From NCBI RefSeq assembly GCF_001653235.2, contig NW_019154048.1, positions 248,001 to 312,000 of the forward strand: a stretch of 64,000 nucleotides of DNA. Reading direction: 5' to 3'. The translations under genes and the position numbers were made by a program. This DNA comes from Pochonia chlamydosporia 170. Lineage: Eukaryota; Ascomycota; Sordariomycetes; Hypocreales; Clavicipitaceae. How positions within the stretch are numbered: the stretch's first letter is position 1; every line of letters begins with the position of its first letter. The notes beneath the pieces were generated by a model. That model worked only from the letters and a program-made list of their open reading frames with translations, did no database searches and had not been told where the DNA came from. Shown in pieces: positions 11,103 through 23,456 of the stretch.

Positions 11103-14100
11103 GGTGTGTGAATTGGGCTTTGACTTTATGACTGCGATGACACAGTGACGTGGATGGGTGGCGAAGGCTGTTAGTGAGAGCCGTGTGAATAGGCAGCAGC
11201 CACAGTCGGAGATACAGTCTCCGAGTCCGAAGGTTTACCACACGCCGGAGTTTGGAAACTTCGGAAACGGTGCAATAAATCCAAGGTTGTACAATCAAAA
11301 GCTGGTTCCAAAAAGAAGAGGGGGAAAGCCGTAGTCTTTAACGCTCCGTGGTCTGGTCTGTTTTTGGCGGTGGGCAGCGTGAGGGCTTCAGAGAGATCGC
11401 GTTTGCTTGAGGAGACGAGAGAAGTGGAGGGGGGTGGGGGGATTGATTAATTGAATGTCAGAGCGCTTGATGCGCAAAGTGGCAGCCCGGTGTGTGAGAG
11501 ATTGAATGGGGATCAGTGGATGATCCAATCACCCAACTCAATTGTTCAATGATGCCAGTGGCCCTGTGGTTCCAACGGTGATGGAGCAGAAACGCAATTG
11601 ACCAGCCGCTTCATGGGGCTATCGTGTTATTTGAAGTCGTCTGAGGACAATTGCGATTTTCTGATTTAGTCGCGCAAAACACGCGATTGACGAAACCAGG
11701 CGAGAAACCAGGCGACAATGGGGCTGGCAGGCTTTCGGGCTTTTGCCTTGTGATTGTGCAAATGTAATGCGAGAGACGCAAAGGAGTGACAGAGGATGAC
11801 TGAGACGGGTACCGATGACTCTGACACACAAGGCAGGCGTTCGTTGGTACCCAAAGTGGACGACTTCTGGGGCGGCGTGTTAAAAAAAGCGTACCAGACT
11901 TAAGTACCAAATTGTGGCGGCCCAGCAAAGGACGCCGATGCAGGGACAAGATGAAGCGCACACCCCTCGGAAGACAAAGGCGCCAGCGTGATTGGGCCGC
12001 AGACGATGAGCTGACAAGTTGGCTGAGAAAGAGCTGAAATGGCCCTTATGATCCAGAAGGCAATGGTCAAGGCAGAGACGGACGGAGATGAGGATGCCTG
12101 GATTCGAGACGGCAGAGGCAGCAAAGAGCAGGCTGGAGATTGAAGACTGGTGACTGAAGGCTGAAGGCTGAAAGTCGACAAGGTCGAGGTCGATATGCTG
12201 GCGATTTGGCGTCAACGGGTGGTGAGCTCTGGTGTGATCGGTTCGTACTGTGCTGTCCTGGCAAGACTTGGAGTTTTGTGTGTTGCAAGAGATCCAATGA
12301 GCAAAGTCAATGATTCGAGTAAAAATCAGACAATGTGTTCTCGGCCGTGGCTGATTGAAGCAAACAAAGGCGAGAGGAATTTGCAAAGGGTACGAAGTGG
12401 CGGGGGTGAAAAGAAGAGGAATGAAGAGAAATCCAAGTTGAAGGACTGGTCGAATTGGGGGGAAGAAATGTGTCGGCTAGAATTGATCTACTGGAGAACA
12501 AATGGGCCAGAAATTGCCATGAATTGCGTTTCGAACAAATCTAAGCACGGAGCGAGGATGAGAGGCCAGACAGAAACTCAGAAGAAGCAAGGGACTCGTC
12601 AGCGATGGGACAAAGTGGGAGGCCTGATGGGGGCAGATGAGCAGTCGGGCCACAGAGGACGAAGTACCAGACCGTTCTGTGAATACGGAGTCACTGTACA
12701 GTACAAGGCCGCTCAAAGTGTATTTCCCAAGAGCAGGAGCAGGAGCAAGAGCAAGCGCAAGTACTGGACTGCGACACGCGAAAGAGAAGAAGGTGCGACA
12801 TTGTGTGCAAGTGACACGGTGAAGGAGGGCAGGAGCGACGAGCGGAACATTTGGGTGTGCGCCTAGTAATGGAGGGGGCGGGGCAGAACGTGCTTTGAGA
12901 TCAGACAGGGAACAAATCTCATGCGCAAAGTGCTGAGCAAGATTAGCCCAACCAGACCGTCTAGCCTTGTTCCGTGGACGGAGAACGGCGGCGCTTGGCA
13001 TTTGCGACAAAGGCACAGAACAAAAATCCTACGACACAGGACAAAACAGTGAGGGAAAGCAGGGAACATGTTACCCATGGGGCAATTGATTGTCGCCATT
13101 ACTTCCAACTGCAGCCATTGAATAGCGTAATGCGAATGGCAGTGCTTCCGGGTGGTGTGCATTTGGTTCGCAGAGGAGCATCTTCGAGTGCGTCTCTGTC
13201 AATGCAGCAATATTCAACGAAACAGATGCCAAAGCCCGGGGAGAGCACAAGGCGGGTGTTGCATGGCGCATCTAAATGGAAGGACCAACCTTACAGTACA
13301 GGAATGCACGGTGCATGGAGAAAATAGGGCAGGAGGAGGAAGTAGGAAGGAACGAGCCTGGCGCACACAAAGAACATTGAAGTCTGCTGAAATTCACCGG
13401 GTCTTCTACCGCCTGTGCGCCGCACTGGCACACTTTAATTGCCAAATATCTCTTTGTTCTTGATCAATGCGAGGATTCCGTACTTAAATTCCCCATGATG
13501 ATCACTATTTTTGTGATTGGCAGGCATTGGCAATCTCTCGACGTTTAGAACTTAAGTAGACACTTACTGGCCCTGATACTCCAGACATACCGTGTGCGAC
13601 TGATGCTCTGTGGAAACGGGTTTGTACTTGACGTGGACAGCTTTCGGCAAGCCCCGCTATTCATACCCCCCACCCTTATCCGCCAGCCCTCCATCAGCCA
13701 GTCAGGTGCCGTCGCCAGCCCAAGGTCATCAGGCACACCACCGCTGCGGGGGTGTGATTCGCTGCGACCACGACGGGATGGGTACTTATCGATAGGACGC
13801 AATTGCATGCACCAGACTATCTTGTCTTGGAGATGAAGAATGAACATTGTATTTGTGGTTGATGTTCTGCCATCACGAGGTCGAGACTATGGCAAAGTAA
13901 TTGAAGCACGTTACCGAGGCAGTTGGCAGAAATCATAAAGAGCAAGCAATACTGCAAAATACTTGCATATTTGAGCACCCACAGGCGTGGACAGTGTTGT
14001 AAATGGTCCGTCACATGAGGCAAGGAAGGCTTCTGTCCTCCCTCTTGGGCGGGCCTGCGCTCGCCGGACAAACCACAGGAGCAAGGCCCGTACTTTCAAG

Positions 14101-14602
14101 AGTGCTGCACTGACATGTACGGAGCAAAGAGTCTCGAGTTCCAGTCGGGAAAGAGGATGCGAGATCAACGTGAACGGCGAAACCGTGTTTTCCCGGTCCC
14201 AATTGGAGGGATCGGCCGTGTCTGTCGAGCTGCTCTTGTAGTTCCTTGTTCCCTTTGCGTCGGCGCCACTTTATCAATGGTAAGCTACTCTGTCTCGTGG
14301 GTGCTCAAGAGGTTTGTTGCTCCTCCTGTATCGGGAATTTCGATCCTGGGAAGGCGCCAAGGCCGTCTCCTGCCATTTGCAAGCACTAGACTCCTGAGTC
14401 CAGACCAGAATTCGCAGATTTCACATTGCGAACAGCATGGCCAAGAACCCTTTTCCTTCTCAACAAGAAGGCCTTGTCTGAACCTCTTCATCGTTGGTCC
14501 TGCAATCAACGACCAGGCATGCCTGCATGGCATTGCTCTCCATGTTGACATCTCTCACCCACCAACTATTGCATTGCCTACGTCAGCCCTGCTATGTCTG
14601 CC

Positions 14603-14637
14603 TACTACCTACCTAGGTAGGTACCTAGGTAGGTAGG
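14603..14637. repeat. Clustered TACCTAGGTA palindromes
   Basis: Two perfect 10-bp palindromes TACCTAGGTA (14610-14619 and 14622-14631) lie side by side within a CTAC/GTAG-rich run, so the whole segment can pair with itself. Confidence 0.8.
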
Positions 14638-16798
14638 AAGTCTCCGGTTGGTACCTTCAACCTCTCCCGGACCAAGAGGGAGACGAATGATGCTTCTCAT
14701 AACCCCCGCCAGCCCTCAACAATCTCAACAAGGCAAGGTAGCAGCGGGGGCAAGATTGACGGAAGGGTACCTGGCATAAGCCAGTCTTTTGCCCACTGAC
14801 AATCCGGCCACCACTCAGGTTCACACCCTTTCCGCCCATGGCCAACGTCCAAGCTCCGGAACTGGCCTTGATCTGGATCCATGCCTGTGCAACATGGGGA
14901 ACGACCAAGGAGGGGAGGATGGAGGTTTGAGAAAGAAGGGTGTCATGTTGGGATGGTCACGACGATGATCCAATCGTTGTTTTGCAGAGCTTCCGCTCGA
15001 CGCGGTCACTGTCCATGCCTTCATGGGAGCCTGCCTTATCATTCAAACAACCACCATCATGGAAACTGATACGAAAGTGCAGTCTGTTACCGGTGGGTTT
15101 CAGTGCGACCACGTTCCAGATGGCCTTCCCACACCAGAACAGGATCTTGCCAGAGAATGGCCCCGAGAGATGTCCGATGGAACACATCTTGATACCAGAC
15201 AGCACCACTTGCGCTACTGAGGATTGGAAATAGAATTGCGGAGCCGAACGGGGTCCCTCGATGCCCAAGGTCCATCCCAATGGTGGACCAACTAGCCAGT
15301 AGCTTTCTCAAGCCCGCAGCGCTATCATTTTCAAGTCAAATGCACTGGGCGACTTTCCCGTTGTCGACAAAACCTAGAGGGTGGGTTGACGGTTTGCGGC
15401 ACTCTTTTATGTGCTCCTTATTTCGGAATTGGGTTTTCAAACGCATTGCGCGCATGATAAGAAATTCACACACGAGAGAATTAACAAGGGCTTCCTTCGA
15501 CTTTCACAACAGAACGCTCCTACCACAACTGAGGCTGAGAGTGGTTTGAGTGGTTTTGATTTTGCCCCAACTCAAACACATCCTTTGAAGGGTGTACAGG
15601 GACCTGCACCCATGTGGCCATGGCATTGCCAATGATGGAAGCCTCTCATGCAGAGTCAATTGACAACTCGGCGCGTCGACGAGCAATCTATTGGCCAATG
15701 TTGCTTTGTGCACATCCAACTCGAGCGGGCCGCGTGACTGCAGCACTCTGATCGCATATCTCTTCACGCACGCCGACCTATGACGGGCCGGCGCAAGCAA
15801 AATGAGCCCAAGATGGCCGCCTCATCCTGACCATTGGGTGACACGAGTTGTTAGCTGACACGAACCGCTTGGACACCAATACTATTGTTCGCCCTTCATG
15901 TTGGCACATTTGATTGAACTGGTTGGAAGACGGAGGAGAGAGGAGGCAAGGAGAGTGGGCAATGTCAGTTGTCGAGACCGCCAATTGACAATTTCTGCTT
16001 TGTCGGACTGAGTACTCCGTACAGTGTCAGTGGCCACGCTACCAAAGCATCTGTCAGAACCTCCCAATCGTCTGGTCTGGTCAAGTCTGTGTGAGTGAAG
16101 TGAGTGAGTCACAGGATATGGGGTCGACGAGCATGACAACCACTGAGAAACCGAAACAATGAGTGTGACGATGCCGCTTCAGGTTTAGCCTTCCGCTGAG
16201 GGTGGCGCAGGTGGGTGACCAAAAAGGCGGCACAGAGGTTCAGAGCCTGCGGCCACGACCAAACACAGGGCACATGAAGATGGACAAGAACAAACCTCGA
16301 CCAACCAAGAAGAACAAACGAAAGGGGGCGTGGGCTGCTCCAGACACTTGGAACAAGCCAAAGTCAAGCCATGAACGGGTCCCGACTTCTAAAGTTGTCT
16401 GGTGGACACTGGACAGTGACAGCCGCCCGCCGCCTATCGATAATTGATAAGCTCAAAATGCCGTGCAGCGATGGACAGTGCATGTTTATGCTCATTGCCC
16501 AGGCCGTTTGGATGTGCCTCTTAGCCGAGTCGCAAACCCCAATGATGCCGTTTCAAGCCGAATTGAGATGCGAAAATTGGCGAACAGCTGCGCCTTGGCC
16601 GTGCGCATCCGTCACAGCTGTCGCTAGAACCATTCGACCTGATATGACGGGCATTGTTGCGCAAAATAGAAACTGCGCTGACGACGGGAGCAAACGTCAT
16701 CTTGAGGGAGGAAGCCTCTATCTAGCGCGCAAAGCGGGCTGCATGGGACGAAGACATGGAGTGGCGGCCATGGCGTTGCGGCGCGGGGCAGGTGCAGC

Positions 16799-16850
16799 AA
16801 CCAAGACCCAAGACCCCAAGACCAAGACCAAGACCCAAAACCAAACATGT
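16799..16850. repeat. CCAAGA-type short tandem repeat
   Basis: An imperfect repeat of CCAAGAC/CCAAGA units, strongly purine on one strand, inside the gene-poor stretch. Confidence 0.6.
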
Positions 16851-17924
16851 CCAAACAAAGCCAACGGGCGACGGAGCGATCTGTGAGAGGGGGTGTGAGC
16901 CTACAACGTTTGAAGAGGACCAGAACCGAAAGGAGGCACTGGCATGATCATTGATGACCCTTGGCGCTTGTTGGGCACTCGCTCGCCATTCGGCCAGTTG
17001 AGAGTTGCGGACCTTCATCAGCACTTCTATGAGAGAGCAATACAGTACAGTACAGCCCAGGACACGACTGGATGGGGCGGAAAATGACTGAGCGGAGCTG
17101 GTGGCCAGGGTCAATTGATTCCATCGCATCCGCATCTACTTGTACATTTGCAAGTCCGGGAATACGATTGTCGACGTGCCACGGAGTTTACAAATCGAAT
17201 CGTCCCCGAGACCTCCGCACAACGCGTAAAGCTTACCCTACTTACCTAGGTATGCAGCCTCCTTTTCTCAAGTTGGAAAGTGAGAATTGGTGAGTCGGGA
17301 GAATTCACACGACGGGTTTGTCGGAACTCGTCAGAAAGGGTGCTGCAAACCCCAGAGCCAGTCAATGTTTACGGCACATTGCAGATGCCGAAGCTTAACG
17401 CCGGACATCATTGATCAACACTGTTGTGGAACGTGCCGAATGCATTGCGTAAGAGGGGAGCAATTCACCCTGCCACATCCAATCGAACGACAAATGGGAC
17501 ATTGGGTGGTGAAGAATCGAGTACCAAGAATTACTCTAAGCAATTGCGAAGATAGCGGCGGAAAACAGTAAGGCTAGAAGGGACGGAGGTCATCTGTAGT
17601 TGTCCATGTGAAACAGGGCTGTTCGAAATGGCCTTCTTGGCCCTCCGCCATACAGCGCCACTCACCAGGGCATCTTGACTGATCAAGCCGAAGCCACCCA
17701 CTTTGCTGATGGGATGCTACGTCGTGATGGAGGTCTGATGATGGCTTGTGCAGAATCGGGTCACTTGACAATGTCTTCACCAACCTCACCACCTTCGATA
17801 ACGCTACGGAATCTTGCTCCATCAGACAGCATTTCATTTCATATGAGACACGACGACGTCATCAAGGGCTCGACTTAAATTGAATGGATCATTGGAATTC
17901 CATTCCATCAATACAGTCAGCACC

Positions 17925-18246
17925 ATGGACAGTGACATGCGGTCAAGGGATAGCGAAACACCACGCCAATCTGGTTTCCATGTTAGTCAGACTAGGGAGA
18001 CGCAAGCTGCGCCAAATGTAGGAATTCTGTTTTACACAAATCGAATCGCAGCTTAGGTGAAAGACCAACGGACATTGAGTTTACAACATACCTCGACGAG
18101 TCAGGGTTCAACAATGTCAATGCAGCATTTGATAGCATTTCTGCCACCAAAGGTAAATGGGATATGCAACAGCTCAGCCTATATCTTTCCCTTTAGAGTT
18201 GCCGTTGAACCGCATGTTGCAATGCGCATTTAATGAGGCATTCTAA
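17925..18246 (+). pseudogene. Exon-like relic or unrecognised small gene
   Basis: An ATG in good context (CACCATGG, 17925-17927) opens a 31-codon frame. Downstream, frame 18053-18152 reads LGERPTDIEFTTYLDESGF and on to ...SISATK, followed by a GTAAAT donor at 18153 and a TTTAG acceptor (intron ~44 nt), then ELPLNRMLQCAFNEAF and stop TAA (18244-18246). These two pieces join in frame and look like coding sequence. The ATG exon does not join them cleanly: donor GTTAGT (17980) and acceptor GCAG (18050-18051) leave the frame one base off, and GTAGGA at 18018 would give a 34-38-nt intron, too short. It may be a decayed gene, or a gene whose first exon I cannot find. No family recognised. Confidence 0.25.
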
Positions 18247-19198
18247 ATAGGTATAACCTGCATTCACACTCTACTTCCGACACTCACTCTGGCACTAATA
18301 GAAACTGCGCTGAAGAACGACCATCAGCTTGATCCATCTGATGGCCAATCCTGGCGTTACGTAAATATCAAGCACTGTGTTGACAGGCGAACTTACACTT
18401 GCGCCGCATGCTCATGTTGTTCCTGGCAACAACATATTTTTTCAGGTGCCTATATCGCAGCTATGCTAAAGTGACAACAAGTACAATGCTTGTTATACAA
18501 CCGACAAAGTACTCGGTTCAACCAAGACGAAGTAATTCACAATCACTCTGAGGGAGTTATGCATGTTTGTCCTCAAAAATCTATTCACTCCATACCTTAC
18601 TCATCTACAGGCATCAAAATACCTATCCCCCAGTCTGGCCAGACCAAATAGACCAACAAATATCACCATCCATAGCCTATCCAACAACATCCTTGCCTAT
18701 AAACCCTGCGGGCCCCAAAATCCAGGACTCTTATCCCGGTAAGAGTCATGCTGTAACTAAAATATCATGAGGGGGTATCACTTTCGTGTATCGCGTAACT
18801 TAATCTTCAAATGAGAATTCATTCAATGGTCAATGGCTGGCCTTTTCCTTTCATTTCCTTTTGCCGCTTTGCTCCAAGCAACTGTTGTCAAATCCAAAAT
18901 GTATCGCGTTTCGCCACCAATGCGAAACGTGGTTAGACGTTCGCCACACGCGACCCAGGCAGCAGTACCGGGAAGCAGCACCCAGCAGCCTCGTGAGAAG
19001 GACGCGTCACGATGCTTCTGCCGCGACTTTCTTCCCCAGGCTGAAATGAAAACAATGCGGTTTAGAAATGGATGCCTTGTATCCAACCAAACTGTCCTGG
19101 CATGCACAATAACATGCTGCATGATGTACACCTCGCCAATAGCGACAAGCACCCTTGAAGAAGAACCCGCTTCATGGAACCGTGCGCCATTGAAGCGG
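18247..19198. other. Gene-free stretch before F-box gene 3' end
   Basis: Slightly AT-richer DNA holding the 3' UTR of the F-box gene. Short open pieces around 18301-18360 (reading NDHQLDPSDGQSWRY) may be a further exon of the upstream relic, but no continuous model results. Confidence 0.4.
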
Positions 19199-21043
19199 TC
19201 ACGTAAAATCGTAAACCTTTAAGCTCTCCCGCCCGTCTCCGGCCTCCTTCAACACCACCACCATCTCATCGTCGAAACCCACCCAGTTCTTCCTGTCGTA
19301 CCAGCTGGCAACGGCCCTTGCAGCATCGCCAGAATCTTTCCCTTTCATGTGCTGCTCCGCGTCATCGCTTGGCTGCCTAGGCCGTACTTCGACGCTGCTT
19401 CCACTCACGCGGCCCTCTAGTTCCCAGACTCGAATCTCGTCGCCTCGCGTGCTGACACTAACTGCTTTACCTCGCGGCGTGATTTCTGCGTCGGAGATGC
19501 CTGAGGTGTGACCCCAAAGACGGATGCCTGGTGAAATGGACAGCGTCGACGAAGTTGAGGTACATAGATGAAGAACAAGCGTGTTGTCTGGCAGAGTGGC
19601 AAGTAGATAGGGGTGGCTGTAACACAGTCTGATGGGGCCATCTTCCTCAGGCTCCAGCACGTCTATCGGGGAACGAGACTGCAGGTTGGAGGGTGATGAA
19701 GAGGGTGACGACGTTGCTGATCTACGAGTTTGAGTTGGCAGCGTGTACGCAATTCTCGATGTGACAATGTCCGGCTGCGCCATTCCTGACGGCTTGATGT
19801 CTAGGTCCTGAATACCAATGGACCATCCCCCGACCGCATCAAAGGTATAGGCGATGGAAGCAATGACTGAGGCTGTCATGCGACGAATGGATAAGGCAAG
19901 CGGTGGTCGAGTGCTGTGAGACTTGAGCGACGTGAGCAGACGTGGCTGGGTAAGTTCTGCAGACGGCGGCTGCGCAGTTGTCTCTTTCAGGTCAGGCGCT
20001 GATAATTTTGGCCAGTTCTTTTCAAGTGGCAAAGCTTGTTCCGAGTCTTGTGTCGAAGTCGTCCCGTCGTCTGCCAGCTCAAATGAAAATAGCGAAATAA
20101 AGCCAAGTCGGGAAGCTGTCAGGACGTATGGCTGTCCATAGGCAATGGCGACCAATTCGCCAAAATAGCTCCTTGCATGCTGATACAGCATGACGAGTTC
20201 ACCGGCCTTGATATACAGTCTCCAGATGCCAAAGGTGCCGTCCTCAAAGCCAACAGCCGCGTCCAGCGTACCAGTGTTGAGCAGCAGGTCGTCGACGGCC
20301 AAGCAACTGGGTTGGTTGGTCTCCTTGTTGTTTTGTAGATCTGCCTGTGCGATGAGCCGTCTCGTCTTGAGATCCCACGCCCTTAGGCCGGATGTGCCAT
20401 CCACGGTTACTGCCAAGCCATCCACCACCTTGACTAGAGTCTGCCACTCTGCTGCGGGAGTATCCCGTTCGATATCGCGGACCTGAACTTCTTCGACGGC
20501 ACACCTCCCCCGGGCCCAGTTGTCTCGCAGCTTGTACTGCTTTTTCCAATCAACTGATTCTTGGGGACCAGTAGTATTGACAATCTCGCTCTGTCCAGCG
20601 ACGAAGCCGCCTCTGCGGCCCCATCCCCCATCCGCCCAAATTGTCTTGCTGGCTGAGTAGCGCAACTTGCTGGAGCTTCGCGTGGAGCCTGTCCGGAAGC
20701 CGGGGATCATATGAGCGCGTGGCAGAATGAATCGGCGATAATAGTGTGGTCGCCATAGCTGCGAATCAGCCGTGATGCGGTTGAAGCGTTTCGACACAGA
20801 AGATATCCCGAGCAGAGCCTTCTCGTCTAGAAAGGAAAGCACCCTGATAAGCAGCTCATCGGACAAGGCGGATATAATATCGCGAGTTTGGCGTATATCA
20901 GAGGTTCGGGGACGCTTGAGAACCTGCTGGCTCGACGGCAGGTGGCTCGGCTTCACGTCGTGACTGCTGCTAGTCGTGTTGCAGTCAAAGTCACCATCAC
21001 CCTCCTCATACTGGACGAGTTTACGCTTGACCGGCATGGCCAT
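19199..21043 (-). CDS. F-box and WD-repeat protein
   Basis: Intronless, 614 aa from the ATG at 21043 (MAMPVKRKL). The frame stays open to an ATG at 21175, which would add 44 residues that look non-native, so the shorter start is preferred. A basic, low-complexity leader is followed by an F-box (about residues 38-85: ISALSDELLIRVLSFLDEKA, then SVSKRFNRITADSQLWR), the Skp1-binding module of SCF ubiquitin ligases. A linker rich in Arg and Trp leads to a degenerate WD40 propeller; clear blades include DGLAVTVDGTSGLRAWDLK and the last RGDEIRVWELEGR. The layout suggests a substrate receptor of an SCF E3 ligase; the substrate is unknown. The C-terminus ends in a short strand (ESLKVYDFT) that could close the propeller. 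Confidence 0.85.
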   Translation of the reverse strand: MAMPVKRKLVQYEEGDGDFDCNTTSSSHDVKPSHLPSSQQVLKRPRTSDIRQTRDIISALSDELLIRVLSFLDEKALLGISSVSKRFNRITADSQLWRPHYYRRFILPRAHMIPGFRTGSTRSSSKLRYSASKTIWADGGWGRRGGFVAGQSEIVNTTGPQESVDWKKQYKLRDNWARGRCAVEEVQVRDIERDTPAAEWQTLVKVVDGLAVTVDGTSGLRAWDLKTRRLIAQADLQNNKETNQPSCLAVDDLLLNTGTLDAAVGFEDGTFGIWRLYIKAGELVMLYQHARSYFGELVAIAYGQPYVLTASRLGFISLFSFELADDGTTSTQDSEQALPLEKNWPKLSAPDLKETTAQPPSAELTQPRLLTSLKSHSTRPPLALSIRRMTASVIASIAYTFDAVGGWSIGIQDLDIKPSGMAQPDIVTSRIAYTLPTQTRRSATSSPSSSPSNLQSRSPIDVLEPEEDGPIRLCYSHPYLLATLPDNTLVLHLCTSTSSTLSISPGIRLWGHTSGISDAEITPRGKAVSVSTRGDEIRVWELEGRVSGSSVEVRPRQPSDDAEQHMKGKDSGDAARAVASWYDRKNWVGFDDEMVVVLKEAGDGRESLKVYDFT

Positions 21044-23456
21044 TTGTCGAAGACGAGTAGCTCGACGACCGCCGTGCCAGCTCTCTATGTCAAAAGAAAG
21101 TCGCGGAAACGCATGCGTAACAGAGGACAGAGGTCTGATGATTAAAATGGTGTCCGAGGGTCGACTGCAGTACACCGCCAGACGGGTGGCGTGTCAGTCA
21201 CGGGAATCAATGATGGGAGTTTAATGAGAAAGAGCGAGAGACAAGACAAGACGAGACAAAACCAAGCTCAGGTACAGGTGAAAACAAGAAATGCAGGTTT
21301 GACAATCAACCGTCGAGGTGTCAGGGCAGGGTGGCGGCACGACGGGATTAAGAAGAGATGTTGATGGGACAGGGACAGTGCAGTGCGACGTTGAAGGAGG
21401 AGTGCGACCAGAACAAATTAGGAAGTGGGACATGGGGGGCACTTGGACAGGGAGAGGCGGGGCACTACAGACATCGATTGATTGGTATGGTCTACATGGA
21501 GGGATGAAGGTAGGTCGACATGGAAGGCGCGAGAGTAATCAGCGGGAAGGTGCGGTGCCAGATAGCGAAGATGGGTTATGAGAAGCGCCTACTGGAGCCG
21601 GCAATGGTCCCTGAGAAGGCAGGAGCCAGGGGAATCAATTGGAAGGCGCAGCCAGAAGTGAGCATGGTCCTCCAATCCTCTCCTTCAAACTTGAATTCTT
21701 TCTTTTGATCAAGGTCTATATCCATGTACCCCGTGCAGACTATCGCAATTGACTTTATCCCTCGCCTAATCTGCTCATGGCCAAGACTTGTGCCCAACTC
21801 GGGCAGGAGACTGGTCATCTTTGACCGAAAATGGCGGCTGGCTGAATGCACAGTAAGGCTATGCCCGTGCCCTGCATGGTGTTGCATATCGCAAGTTGTT
21901 CGTGTGCCTGTCAAAGCATGCACAGTGTCTGGAACATTGCTCCTGTCAGTTCAAGTCAAGTCGAGTCGAGTCTCTTCGCCAAAGCATGTTCATCATCATG
22001 ATCAACATTATCCTCATCACGGAGTCCCAGAGGCACCGACTTTGTCTCGGACAACCAGCCCGCTGTCAAGTCGGTACGAGACCTTTCCTTTCGAATTCGA
22101 TTCCAACTCACAACCGGGCACTGGTCCCATGCTCAACTGTCTCTTCTAGGAACATCTAGTCTTTCCTACTAAGTACCAAGACCATCAGGCCATCAGACCA
22201 CCTACCAAAGCACACGGCTTTGAAACAAACAAGAAAAGCTAACCAAATAGGGACTCATTCCATCCCCTCTCATGCGGAACCATGCCAAATATGATAGATC
22301 GCGTCCCCCCCGCCCAATTTCGTCATTACCACTTGAAGAACGGCGAAAGAAGAAATGACCAAATGGGCGATGCTACCAAGGACAAACCAGCATCAAAAGG
22401 AATTCTTGGGCTGCAAAACTGAAGTGCATGATCGTAACCATACCTGCAGTACGGAGCACAACACGCTGCGAAAGCTTAAGAAAGGGAAAAAACAACAATA
22501 GCAAGGTATCAAAAAGCAAGGGAGATCAGCAACGCGCTGGTTTTTGTTTCTGTTTGTTGTTTGCTTTTGCCTTTCCGGAATTGTGCTCCGTTGGCCAATG
22601 ATGGGAGATAAACGCGGGTTTGTCTAAGTGAGGCGGAGAACATTGCTTTTTATAAGAGACTGACATCCTCGCCATTCTGCTGCTTTTGGCCACAAGTGCT
22701 CGAGTGCCGTTCAGAGAGGAGAACGGAAAGGCGGACTAATAACGTTGAATCCATGATATCCCTGTTGTATTGCATTTATCCGGCATCGGTGAGCCTGACA
22801 TGCATTTGAGTCGGCTTGGCCATTGTTTGACAATACGAGAGCTATCAATCAATTAAAATTGTCATTCGCCGTCCAACAGAATTAAAGTTGCATCACATGT
22901 ACGTACGTATTGACTTGGATTTTGTACCATTTCATCGTAATGTGCCTATACGGGGCATAACTCTCGACTTGTCCTGTCCACCTCACATCATGCATGATAT
23001 GTCAAGACCAACATTCCTAAGACATTCACTCAACACAAAGCGTAAGTATACGCAGCAAATCAATATGGAGAGTTTAAGTACGATCAGATTCTGCACCTGG
23101 TGCCGAATCCCTCCTGCATCTGCAGCCTCCCTCCCTCCTCACCAAATACCCGCTTATCCGAACAATAGGAAACTTTCACCTTGCATCGGGGAATTATTTC
23201 AGCTGGTCTGACCATGCCTTATCTTTCTCATATAGGATATGCTTGCGATTTTTGTCCCCCTCAACATCACACAAGGCTTGTTCAACCCTCCCGTGATCGA
23301 CAATTACTGCCAAATATGTCGGAAAGCACATACAAGCATTTCAGCTTCATATCCGAACGCCACAACTAAACCACATCGACTGACATAACCAGAACTCTAC
23401 CATTATCCAAAACTCCGCCGTGATATACTTACAAAATCAGGCCATCACAATTGTCA
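21044..23456. other. Long intergenic region (2.4 kb)
   Basis: Holds the promoter of the F-box gene and the 3' UTR of the MCP1 gene. Open frames (e.g. 21724-22149) show no domain, signal peptide or splice logic. A run of CAAGTCAAGTCGAGTCGAG lies near 21954. No gene supported. Confidence 0.5.

Larger units (their letters stand above)
11103..17924. other. Very long gene-poor stretch upstream of the SWIRM gene
   Basis: Nearly 7 kb with no supported coding gene. Open frames are present (for example 12195-12866 plus and 12477-13016 minus) but lack domain-like composition and overlap one another. The DNA is not AT-rich or visibly RIP-degraded. It holds palindromic CCTAGG clusters (14607-14637, 17243-17252), TACTCCGTA at 16013-16021, a GAGCA(A/G)-type tract near 12729-12762 and a CCAAGA-type tract at 16799-16850. 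It could hold non-coding transcripts or an extended regulatory region; the sequence alone does not show which. Confidence 0.45.

Noticed and set aside
12195..12866. 223-codon plus-strand open frame in the gene-poor gap
   Set aside because: No domain, no splice or promoter support, composition like back-translated non-coding DNA; overlaps another open frame on the other strand.
12477..13016. 179-codon minus-strand open frame
   Set aside because: Same region as the plus-strand frame, low-complexity Ser/Leu/Ala content, no recognisable feature.
21724..22149. 141-codon plus-strand frame upstream of the F-box gene
   Set aside because: No domain and no neighbouring exon; promoter-like region.
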